A DNA stretch of 64,000 nucleotides from Pedobacter sp. WC2423. Lineage in GTDB: Bacteria > Bacteroidota > Bacteroidia > Sphingobacteriales > Sphingobacteriaceae. The notes under the pieces were generated by a model. That model made no database searches. It had not been told where the DNA came from and was given only the letters and a program-made list of their open reading frames with translations. The translations under genes were made by a program, and so were the position numbers. Shown here piece by piece: positions 1 through 7,428 of the stretch (position 1 is its first letter; every line of letters starts with the position of its first letter). The stretch spans positions 2,666,001 through 2,730,000 of the forward strand of contig NZ_CP162005.1 of the NCBI RefSeq assembly GCF_040822065.1. The letters run 5' to 3'.

Positions 1-395
1 ACCTCGCCTCACCAGATCGGGCGCAATCCTTCCATGGTCTCCCTTATAGGATCGGTATCTTTTAGGCCTCAGTGTACATTTTAGCCCAAGTTCGCCCATA
101 ATCCTTGACACCGTTTTGTGGTTGATCGTACAGCCCTGTTGCTTGAGCGCTGCCGTTATCCGCCGATATCCATAACGCCCCCTGTGTCTGTGAAAGATAT
201 CGGAGATCAGCTTCCTGGCAGGTGCATACCTATCTTCTTTAGCATGTTTAAGGTGATAGTAGAACGTGCTCCGCGCCAGTTCAGAAGCAGACAATAATAG
301 ATGCAGGTCATAGGTATGCCTTAATTCTTCGACCGCTTTGGCTTTGGTTCGCGCGCTTTGGACTTTTCCTGTTGAATTAAGGCACTTAGCTTTTT
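1..395 (-). CDS. IS3-family transposase OrfB, N-terminal part (runs off window)
   Basis: In the -1 frame relative to OrfA the minus strand is open from the slippery site to the window edge. The translation includes LSASELARSTFYYHL and then RGRYGYRRITAALKQQG and NHKTVSRIMGELGLK, the HTH_21 domain that precedes the rve/DDE integrase domain in IS150-type OrfB. No independent start codon is needed, because expression is expected by -1 frameshifting from OrfA. The catalytic DDE residues are outside the window, so activity cannot be judged. Confidence 0.85.
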
Positions 396-866
396 TAGAT
401 ATGCATTTTCTGCACGTAGGAACTCCAGCTCCTCCTGCAAAGCTGCCTGTGGATCTAATGGATCCTTCTTCTTTTTTATCCTGTTGTTATCTGGTGCCGA
501 CATATTCTTTGAACGGCCAACTTTGGTAGTTTCAAGACCTTCCTCGCCAAATTCACCATAGAGCTTCATCCAGTGGACGATGGTGCTGTCGCTGGGGATC
601 CCGAAACATGTGGCCGCCTCGCTCAAAGATAAACGCTTTTTTATCACCGAAAGAACGCATGCAACCTTGAGTGCCTTGTCGTATATATTATTGCCCTGCT
701 GATGGCTCAAGCTACCACGGTCCTCGTAATTCTTGACCAGACGGCGTAGGTATCGGTCGTTGATGCCATGCTTTCTGGAAAGTTCCCTTGATCCGATTGA
801 CCCGGAAACAACCTCCTTCACCAAAGCTTCCTTGAAGCTTAAACTAAACTTTGTTTTTCTATTCAT
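321..866 (-). CDS. IS3-family transposase OrfA (helix-turn-helix)
   Basis: This 181-residue protein is the DNA-binding OrfA of the IS. Two helix-turn-helix segments can be seen: one near residues 20-45 (SRELSRKHGINDRYLRRLVK) and one near residues 75-105 (SLSEAATCFGIPSDSTIVHW). Residues ~140-165 form a leucine-zipper-like helix (EELEFLRAENAYLKKL) that overlaps the frameshift site, and the tail is basic. It is expected to be made alone and also as the N-terminal part of the OrfA-OrfB fusion transposase. It looks intact. The start is 5 bp inside the terminal hairpin. Confidence 0.9.
   Translation of the reverse strand: MNRKTKFSLSFKEALVKEVVSGSIGSRELSRKHGINDRYLRRLVKNYEDRGSLSHQQGNNIYDKALKVACVLSVIKKRLSLSEAATCFGIPSDSTIVHWMKLYGEFGEEGLETTKVGRSKNMSAPDNNRIKKKKDPLDPQAALQEELEFLRAENAYLKKLSALIQQEKSKAREPKPKRSKN
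390..396 (-). promoter_or_regulatory. Programmed -1 ribosomal frameshift site (A AAA AAG)
   Basis: The minus strand reads CTA AAA AAG CTA in the OrfA frame. A -1 slip on A6G continues as GCT AAG TGC CTT and enters, with no stop, the frame that encodes the OrfB HTH_21 domain. The OrfA stop is about 65 nt further on (321-323). A6G is the common IS3-family slippery heptamer. Confidence 0.8.
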
Positions 867-870
867 AAAA

Positions 871-909
871 ATGCCCCCAATAAGTGTCTAACTTTTTGGG
901 GGCACTTCA
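871..909. repeat. IS terminal inverted-repeat end with internal hairpin
   Basis: The outer end of the IS on the minus strand is TGAAGTGCCCCC. Within it TGCCCCC (872-878) pairs with GGGGGCA (898-904) around a 19-nt loop. Such a sub-terminal hairpin can shield the transposase start from read-through transcripts, and orfA begins immediately inside it. The matching far end lies outside the window. Confidence 0.7.
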
Positions 910-936
910 TCACATGACTCGTGAGAAGGCCTTTTT
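910..936 (-). terminator. Rho-independent terminator of the efflux operon, split by the IS
   Basis: Downstream of the RND pump stop, the minus strand reads AAAAAGGCCTTC, then TCAC-GAGTCAT-GTGA, then meets the IS tip. TCAC/GTGA is the apex of a hairpin. The 5' arm AAAAAGGCCTTC (925-936) has no partner because the IS starts at 909. The expected 3' arm GAAGGCCTTTTT should lie on the other side of the IS, outside the window. Confidence 0.6.
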
Positions 937-952
937 ATAAAATTATTTATAC

Positions 953-3900
953 TTAATCCGCATGCAACACATCCCCGTGTTCTTCCGGTTTATAATTTGC
1001 CTCTAACTCAGCTAATTTCTTTTTACCATAAGCCAGCTTAGTGATCAGTACAAAAAGTACCGGAACAATAAACAAAGCAAGAATAGTTGCTGAAAGCATA
1101 CCCGCAGCTACCGTCCATCCAATAGTCATACGAGATACTGCACCAGCACCCGAAGAGATAATCAAAGGAATAACCCCTAAAATAAATGCCAATGAAGTCA
1201 TGATGATCGGACGTAACCTTAACTTTACCGCTTCAATAGTCGCCGCAATTAATTCCATCCCCCAATCCACACGCTCTTTCGCAAACTCAACGATCAGAAT
1301 CGCATTCTTCGCAGATAAACCAATCAGCGTGATCAGACCAACCTGTGCATAGATATTATTATCCAGTTTTGGTAAGAATATCAAAGCAAGAATCGCCCCG
1401 AATAAACCTAGTGGGACCGCTAATAAAATAGAGAAAGGAACTGACCAGCTCTCATATAATGCAGCTAATAATAAGAATACAAACACCACGATCAAACCGA
1501 AAATAAGTGTCGTACTGTTACCCGCCTCAGTTTCCTCCAAACTTAAACCAGAAAAGTTATAAGTATAACCCTGTGGTAATGTCTGTGCAGCAACCTCTCT
1601 TAATGCCTGTAACGCATCACCAGAACTTTTTCCAGGTCTTGCAGCTCCACCAATCTCGATCGATCTGAACATATTATAGTGATTAATAATCGACGCATTT
1701 TCAGTCATATTATAAGAAACAAATGCACTTAGTGGCACAGGTGTTCCAACACTATTATTTACATAAATCTGGTTTAAGTTTTCAATGCTGCTACGGAAAT
1801 TTGTATCAGCCTGAGAAACAACACGGAAACTACGTCCGTATTTAGTAAAGTCATTGATATAACTACTACCCAGATAAGCAGAAATCGTACTATATACCGC
1901 TCCGATAGAAATGCCCATCCTTTTCACCTTGTCACGATCAACATGCAGCTGATAATTCGGAGTTCTTGCATTAAACAGCGTATAAGCCATTCCAATCTCA
2001 GGACGCTGATTCGCAGCGGCAAGGAATTTGCCAACAACACCTTCAAACTTCTTGATATCACCAGCTTGTTTTTCCTGAATCTGCAGGGAGAAACCCCCAC
2101 TGATACCTAAACCAGGAATTGGTGGTGGTGTAACTGCAAGCACACTTCCGTCCTTATCACCAGCAAATGTTTTAGAAACCTCAGCTAAAACTGTAGCCAC
2201 GTCCTTTTTACGATCATCCCAGTTCTTCAACTGTACAAAGAACGTACCCGCATTAGACTTGAATGATCTGTTCAGAATATTAATACCACTTACAGAAGTG
2301 ATATTTTTAACTTCAGGAATGTTTGTTTGTATAGAATCAGTAATCCTTTTGATAAATGCATTGGTACGAACTGCTGATGCACCCTCTGGTAAAGTTACCC
2401 CCATAATAAAGATACCAGCATCCTCATTCGGAATAAACCCTGAAGGTTTTTTGATAAATAAACCAACCGTACCTACATAAATACAAGCCAGGATAATCAT
2501 CACTAAAGGTGCTTTTTTCAAAGCCCATTTCACACCGTTCGAATACTTGTTAGTTACCCTTGCAAACCATCCATTAAATTTAAAGAAGAATTTATTCAAC
2601 CCTCTTGAATCTTTTGTCAGGTTCATAGGCGTTAACAACAACGAACACAATGCCGGAGTCAATGATAAAGCGATAAACGCTGAAATCAATACCGATACCG
2701 CAATGGTGATCGCAAACTGCTGATACAGCTGGCCCACCATACCCGGGATAAATCCTACCGGTATAAATACTGCCGCAAGAATCAATGCAATCGCAATTAC
2801 CGGAGCTGTAATATCTTTCATTGCTTTACGGGTGGCATCAGGAGCAGAAAGTCCCTCATGGTCCATATAATGCTGCACCGCTTCCACCACCACAATCGCA
2901 TCATCCACCACAATACCGATGGCCAGGACGAATCCAAACATCGTTAATACGTTGATCGAGAATCCTAATAACGTAAAGAAGATGAAAGTACCAATAATAG
3001 AAACCGGGATTGCCAATACAGGAATCAAAGTTGCTCTCCAGCTCTGTAAGAAGAAGAATACCACAATAGTTACCAAAATAAGCGCTTCAACCAGGGTATG
3101 AATTACCTCACTGATTGATACTTTAATAATGGAAACAGTTTCATAACTGATCTTGAAATCCAGATCCTTAGGAAAAGATTTCTTTAACTCAGCCATAGTC
3201 TGATCAATACCTTCAGCAGTCTGAACAGCATTTCCGCCAGGAGTCTGGTTAACAGCCATCAAAGAGGCTACTTTACCATTTACCTTTGCAGTTGTAGAAT
3301 AAGCAAACTCACCTAACTCTACACGCGCTACATCTTTAAGATAAACAGGGGAACCATCCTGACCAGTTTTTACAACTATATTTTTAAACTGCTCTTCAGA
3401 GTTTAAATCACCATCCATGACCACCGAGAATTCAAAAGTCTGTGAATTCTGCTGAGGCGGCCCGCCTACACTACCACCCGGAGCACGGGTATTCTGTTCT
3501 GCAATCGCAGCAGAAACCTGTGCCGGAGTTAAACCTAATCTCGCTAATTTACCTGCATCCAGCCAAACCCGCATACTAAACGGCTGACTGAACACCTGCA
3601 CATCACCCACACCTTTGATACGCAACAACGCATCCTTTACATATAAATTGACATAATTTGAAATGAATTTCTGGTCATATGTCCCATTTGGAGAATACAG
3701 ACCAATAACCATTAAAATATCATTGTTCGCTTTTTTAGTGGTAATACCCAAACGCTGAACCGCTTCAGGTAAACCCGGCTGCGCAATACCCACCCTGTTC
3801 TGCACATCAAGTGCAGCAATATCGATATTTGTACCTACATCAAAAGTTACAGTAATGGCCGAACGGCCATCTGATGTACTATTGGAAGAAAGATACTTCA

Positions 3901-4126
3901 TTCCCGGCGTACCGTTAATCTGACTCTCTATTTGTGTAGTTACCGTTTGTTCTACCGTTTGCGCATCAGCTCCTGTATACGTACCAGTAACGGTAACCGT
4001 AGGCGGGGCAATACTCGGATATTGACTGATCGGCAATGTGGTGATCACGATCGCTCCTATCAGTACAATTAATATGGAAATGACGATCGCCGTGACCGGT
4101 CGTTTTATAAATACATCTGATATCAT
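953..4126 (-). CDS. RND efflux transporter, inner-membrane pump (HAE1/AcrB-like)
   Basis: This 1057-residue proton-driven drug/hydrophobe efflux pump has the usual AcrB/MexB length. It opens with DVFIKRPVTAIVISILIVLI (TM1). It has the two large periplasmic porter halves and the second TM bundle beginning near residue 860. The TM4 stretch GIVVDDAIVVVEAV (near residue 405) carries the paired Asp residues of the proton relay, and the TM10 counterpart is SAKNAILIVEFAK. It is the last gene of an operon with its adaptor (22 bp upstream) and a TolC-like channel, and acts in the inner membrane as a trimer. Substrate cannot be told from sequence. The start ATG gives the canonical N terminus. Confidence 0.96.
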   Translation of the reverse strand: MISDVFIKRPVTAIVISILIVLIGAIVITTLPISQYPSIAPPTVTVTGTYTGADAQTVEQTVTTQIESQINGTPGMKYLSSNSTSDGRSAITVTFDVGTNIDIAALDVQNRVGIAQPGLPEAVQRLGITTKKANNDILMVIGLYSPNGTYDQKFISNYVNLYVKDALLRIKGVGDVQVFSQPFSMRVWLDAGKLARLGLTPAQVSAAIAEQNTRAPGGSVGGPPQQNSQTFEFSVVMDGDLNSEEQFKNIVVKTGQDGSPVYLKDVARVELGEFAYSTTAKVNGKVASLMAVNQTPGGNAVQTAEGIDQTMAELKKSFPKDLDFKISYETVSIIKVSISEVIHTLVEALILVTIVVFFFLQSWRATLIPVLAIPVSIIGTFIFFTLLGFSINVLTMFGFVLAIGIVVDDAIVVVEAVQHYMDHEGLSAPDATRKAMKDITAPVIAIALILAAVFIPVGFIPGMVGQLYQQFAITIAVSVLISAFIALSLTPALCSLLLTPMNLTKDSRGLNKFFFKFNGWFARVTNKYSNGVKWALKKAPLVMIILACIYVGTVGLFIKKPSGFIPNEDAGIFIMGVTLPEGASAVRTNAFIKRITDSIQTNIPEVKNITSVSGINILNRSFKSNAGTFFVQLKNWDDRKKDVATVLAEVSKTFAGDKDGSVLAVTPPPIPGLGISGGFSLQIQEKQAGDIKKFEGVVGKFLAAANQRPEIGMAYTLFNARTPNYQLHVDRDKVKRMGISIGAVYSTISAYLGSSYINDFTKYGRSFRVVSQADTNFRSSIENLNQIYVNNSVGTPVPLSAFVSYNMTENASIINHYNMFRSIEIGGAARPGKSSGDALQALREVAAQTLPQGYTYNFSGLSLEETEAGNSTTLIFGLIVVFVFLLLAALYESWSVPFSILLAVPLGLFGAILALIFLPKLDNNIYAQVGLITLIGLSAKNAILIVEFAKERVDWGMELIAATIEAVKLRLRPIIMTSLAFILGVIPLIISSGAGAVSRMTIGWTVAAGMLSATILALFIVPVLFVLITKLAYGKKKLAELEANYKPEEHGDVLHAD

Positions 4127-4148
4127 ATTCTTGAAATTCTTATAATAA

Positions 4149-5306
4149 CTATTTCTTTGGTGCAGCCGCTGCCGGTTGCTGTCCGTTTGCTTCTGCTGCT
4201 GTTCCTGCGTGTACTACTGCACCCGGTCTTACGTTCTGAACACCATCCACTACAATAACTTCACCCTTTTTCAGACCACTTTTCACTACAATATTCTGAT
4301 CTACCTGTGTACCCACTTTAATTACTCTTGGCACTGCTTTACTGCTGTCACCAACTACATAAACGTTGAATTCACCTAATTGCTCGGTAACCGCTTTATA
4401 AGGAATCACTAATTGGTTACCAGCTGCTTTATTCAGCACCTGTAAGTTTACGTTCATACCAGAAATAAGTCTGCCTCCTTCATTAGAATAACTGATTCTT
4501 ACTTTGATAGTACCTGTCTGAGGATCAACTGCACGGTCAATCGCAATAATTCTGCCCTGACGTTTGTAAATGCTGTTATCCTGAAGCTGAATGCTGAAAA
4601 GAGAATCTTTAACTGCAGCTGTGTTTTTCTCCAGCTGGATAAAACGGGGAATCTCTCCCTGATTTACAGGAATATCAACTGCAATCGGATCATTTGTAGA
4701 AACAGTATTTAAAAGTGTAGTACCCGGAGAAGCCAAGGCGCCCAGTTTTACCTGTGAAATACCAATTGTTCCATTTAAAGGAGAAACAATAACTGAACGT
4801 TGTAAATCATTCGCAGCCGAAGCAAGATTTGCTTTGGCAGCAGCAATTTGTGATTCAGCATTTGCTAAGTCAGTTAATGCATAATCCACACGTTGTTTAG
4901 CAATCGCTTCCTGTTGTGCTAATTTAGTATAACGATCAGCATCTTTCTTCGCTTTATCACGGTTCGCTTTTGCTACCGCTACATTAGCCTGAGCTGAATT
5001 ATAAGCCGCCTGATATTTAGTACGGTCAATTTCATATAATTTTTGTCCTTTAGTTACACGCTGACCATCTTTAACATAGATCGCTGTGATATAACCACCA
5101 ACCTGCGCACGAAGTTCAACTTCGTTCAGGGCAACAACGACACCAGGATAAGTATCCACAGTAGTTACAGGTTGTTCATCAACCGTATAAGTGGTTACTG
5201 GAGTAGCCGGAGGAGGTCCTTGCTGCGGTGCAGGCTGACCACCGCAAGATGCTAACGTTACTGAACCAAGGATTAAGATGCCTAATTTTATGTATTTAAT
5301 GTCCAT
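4149..5306 (-). CDS. RND efflux periplasmic adaptor (membrane-fusion protein), lipoprotein
   Basis: This 385-residue AcrA/MexA-type adaptor bridges the RND pump and the outer-membrane channel. The N terminus is a lipoprotein signal ending in the lipobox LASC (Cys at residue 21), followed by a Pro/Gln-rich linker. A barrel-sandwich (lipoyl-like) half is visible around VELRAQVGGYITAIYVKDGQ. A helical hairpin rich in Ala/Lys/Gln covers about residues 100-170, the second lipoyl half is around VSPLNGTIGISQVKLG, and beta-barrel and membrane-proximal domains follow. It lies 5 bp after the TolC gene and 22 bp before the pump gene, so the three are co-expressed and co-assembled. Confidence 0.95.
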   Translation of the reverse strand: MDIKYIKLGILILGSVTLASCGGQPAPQQGPPPATPVTTYTVDEQPVTTVDTYPGVVVALNEVELRAQVGGYITAIYVKDGQRVTKGQKLYEIDRTKYQAAYNSAQANVAVAKANRDKAKKDADRYTKLAQQEAIAKQRVDYALTDLANAESQIAAAKANLASAANDLQRSVIVSPLNGTIGISQVKLGALASPGTTLLNTVSTNDPIAVDIPVNQGEIPRFIQLEKNTAAVKDSLFSIQLQDNSIYKRQGRIIAIDRAVDPQTGTIKVRISYSNEGGRLISGMNVNLQVLNKAAGNQLVIPYKAVTEQLGEFNVYVVGDSSKAVPRVIKVGTQVDQNIVVKSGLKKGEVIVVDGVQNVRPGAVVHAGTAAEANGQQPAAAAPKK

Positions 5307-5311
5307 GTCTT

Positions 5312-6664
5312 TTATTGGTTTACGGTGATTGTCCCTAATGCTTGTTTTACGTCTAATTTTGACGAAAGGAGGTTATATAATGAATTCAGATAATTAATTT
5401 GTGCAGTACGAAGGTCAGTTTCTGATGTGGTCAGATCCAGGTAAGTTTTAATTCCTTCATCATACTGAAGTTTGATGGTGTTGTAAACTTGTTTTGAAAT
5501 TTCAACATTCGCTTTATTCGTATTTAAATCGTTCAGATTTGCTTTATAAGTAGCGATAGCCTGCTCATACTGCGTATTGATTTTGTTTTTCGTATTCACT
5601 AAATCAAGATCAATCTTACGCTCTTGTAACTGCGATTTTCTGATTTCCTGTGTCCGTTTTCCTCCAAGGAAGATCGGAACCGATAATTTCAATCCAACAA
5701 CCGAACTTGGGAAATTCTGATCATATAAATTACTCAGTGAGTTATTCTGGTAATTCCATCCGTAATTGATAAAACCAGAAAGCGTAGGTGAATAAGACCA
5801 CTTATTATAACTGGTTGTAATTTTTTGCAGTTCACGCTGTGTTTCCAGTAAACGATATTCCACCCGGTTCTGATAGTTTAACAACTGCGTAGTATCTATC
5901 ATGACATCTTTCTCCATATCACTTGAAGTAAAAGATAAACCGAAAGGCTTCTCCGCACTGTAACCAATTAATTCTCTCAGGTAAGCGTATTTATACTTCA
6001 ATAACTCATCCGTTCTTTTTCTATCGGCCTGAGAGTTACTCAAACTAATCTGTGCTCTTTGAAAATCAGTTTTATCAACCAGGCCAGCATCATACTGCGC
6101 CCTGGCATCCTTTAACTGTTTTTCCTGTCTTGCAATATTCTCTGCAATAATATTCAATTGCTCTTTGCTGGTCAGTACATCATAAAATGCTTTACTTACA
6201 TCAACAATAGTACTGATCTTTGTGTTTTCTGTACTTTGTTTATACTGTTGTCTGTAGAATTTAGCAGATTTCGAAGCCTGGATCAATCCGGCATTTAAAA
6301 ACTGCTGGTCAGCCTGCAATACAAAAGATGAAGTATTTTTACCACCAAAGGTCAATAAAGAAGACTGGCCGTTTGTAGTCAGGATCTGAGACTGCTGCTT
6401 AAAATTATGGTTTGCTGTTCCAGTACCATTAATTTGAGGCAACCAGCCAGATAATGCCGATTTGATATCCCGCTCTCCAATCTCTTCGTCAATCAGTGCT
6501 TGTTGTACCCCAGGCTTATTGCTTAAAGCATAATCAATACATTCCTGCAAGGTTGCATTGCTCAGCGTCGGCTGCTCTCTAACTGTCGTCTGTGCGAATC
6601 CCAGTCCTGGCAGAAGAGCTGGTATGCAGACGAGCATCATTAAAATTAATTTGTGAGGTTTCAT
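5312..6664 (-). CDS. TolC family outer-membrane efflux channel
   Basis: This protein of about 450 residues forms the outer-membrane exit duct for the RND pump. I chose the ATG at 6664 because it gives a clean Sec signal peptide (MKPHKLILMMLVCIPALLPG, then GFAQ). Longer starts at 6697 and 6718 are in frame, and 6718 would overlap the end of the regulator gene. The mature part shows two OEP repeats of long amphipathic helices, beginning with LQECIDYALSNKPGVQQALI and YNKWSYSPTLSGFINY, and ends in SLYNLLSSKLDVKQALG. It is the first structural gene of the efflux operon, with the regulator upstream and the adaptor 5 bp downstream. Confidence 0.93.
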   Translation of the reverse strand: MKPHKLILMMLVCIPALLPGLGFAQTTVREQPTLSNATLQECIDYALSNKPGVQQALIDEEIGERDIKSALSGWLPQINGTGTANHNFKQQSQILTTNGQSSLLTFGGKNTSSFVLQADQQFLNAGLIQASKSAKFYRQQYKQSTENTKISTIVDVSKAFYDVLTSKEQLNIIAENIARQEKQLKDARAQYDAGLVDKTDFQRAQISLSNSQADRKRTDELLKYKYAYLRELIGYSAEKPFGLSFTSSDMEKDVMIDTTQLLNYQNRVEYRLLETQRELQKITTSYNKWSYSPTLSGFINYGWNYQNNSLSNLYDQNFPSSVVGLKLSVPIFLGGKRTQEIRKSQLQERKIDLDLVNTKNKINTQYEQAIATYKANLNDLNTNKANVEISKQVYNTIKLQYDEGIKTYLDLTTSETDLRTAQINYLNSLYNLLSSKLDVKQALGTITVNQ

Positions 6665-6698
6665 ATATATATTAAGGGTATTTGTTTTACTATTCATG

Positions 6699-7282
6699 TT
6701 ATTGCCTTTTAATTCCATCCCATATAATGTTGACTACTTCAAGAATATCTTCCTTAGAAAACACAATTTGCTCCGATAACTGGAAAGTCGCAGCGGCAAC
6801 AAGCGTCCCTTTGATCGTCGGGGCGAGCAGCCTCGAGTCAATATTTCTGAAATGCGCATTTTCTATGCCATATTGAAACAATGTAATTACCTTGTCTGCA
6901 AATAGTTGACTATCACGTTCAGGGAAATTCTTGGCAAAAGGAGAACTCATATACTGTTCAAGAAAAAAAGAGAGTTCTGATTTTCCACGTAGAAATTGAA
7001 CTGATTGATCATAAAATTGAAAAAGCGGTCTTTATAGGGCTTTTCAGGGTCATCACCCGCAGATATCGCCAATGCCAGCTTATCCTTCACGTAAACATAA
7101 AGCTCTAAAATGAGGGTTTCTTTAGAGTCGAAATAGTGATATATCGTACCTGCTGCCACACCAGCGTGTTTAGCAATTAAACTCATGGGAGCGCCATGGA
7201 ATCCATGCTCTTTAATCAGCGCGAGTGTACTGTTCAGCACAGCAATGCGTTTTCCGGAAGTATCTTCTAATTGAACGTTCAT
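6699..7282 (-). pseudogene. TetR/AcrR-type regulator of the efflux operon, frameshifted
   Basis: Two reading frames together make one normal TetR-family protein of about 190 residues. The first (from 7282, or 7300 with six extra residues) carries the DNA-binding domain: LNSTLALIKEHGFHGAPMSL, then HAGVAAGTIYHYFDSKETLI. It ends early in SLFFLNSI. The second (6950-6699) continues with the ligand-binding domain (SSPFAKNFPERDSQLFADKV onward). On the minus strand the junction is CTC followed by T7. One more T would restore SLFFLEQYMSSPF, a typical TetR sequence. The ATGA overlap at 6947-6950 could allow translational coupling of two pieces, but a one-base loss in a homopolymer is simpler. The gene leads the RND operon and would be its local repressor. 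Confidence 0.8.
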
Positions 7283-7373
7283 TCGGTTGCAAATAAACAC
7301 AAATTAAATATACTAATTTTATTGTTTAACCTAATATGACAGAAAAGTGATCTGGATCATTAAATGGGAGAAT

Positions 7374-7406
7374 AAAAAAACCCCATTCTGACGAATCAGA
7401 ATGGGG
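7374..7406 (-). terminator. Rho-independent terminator of the Oar-like receptor gene
   Basis: CCCCATTCTGA (7381-7391) pairs perfectly with TCAGAATGGGG (7396-7406) around a 4-nt loop. On the minus strand the stem is followed by seven T residues. It lies 22 bp after the receptor stop. Confidence 0.9.
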
Positions 7407-7428
7407 TTTAATTGAAAGATTTAGAAAA

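Larger units (their letters stand above)
1..909 (-). mobile_element. IS3-family insertion sequence, one end (truncated by window edge)
   Basis: The element has orfA and orfB on the minus strand, joined by an A6G slippery site, and a terminal repeat whose outer end reads TGAAGTGCCCCC on the minus strand and finishes at 909. This is the IS3 (IS150-like) plan: an HTH-containing OrfA, then an OrfB beginning with an HTH_21 domain ahead of the DDE integrase core. Only the first ~110 residues of OrfB are in view; the catalytic core and the other terminus lie left of position 1. The flank from 910 (TCAC) is the likely start of a 3-4 bp target duplication. Confidence 0.88.

Noticed and set aside
6947..6950. 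ATGA overlap read as two separate regulator genes
   Set aside because: Neither half is a complete TetR protein, and one added T restores a single normal protein. I annotated one frameshifted gene.
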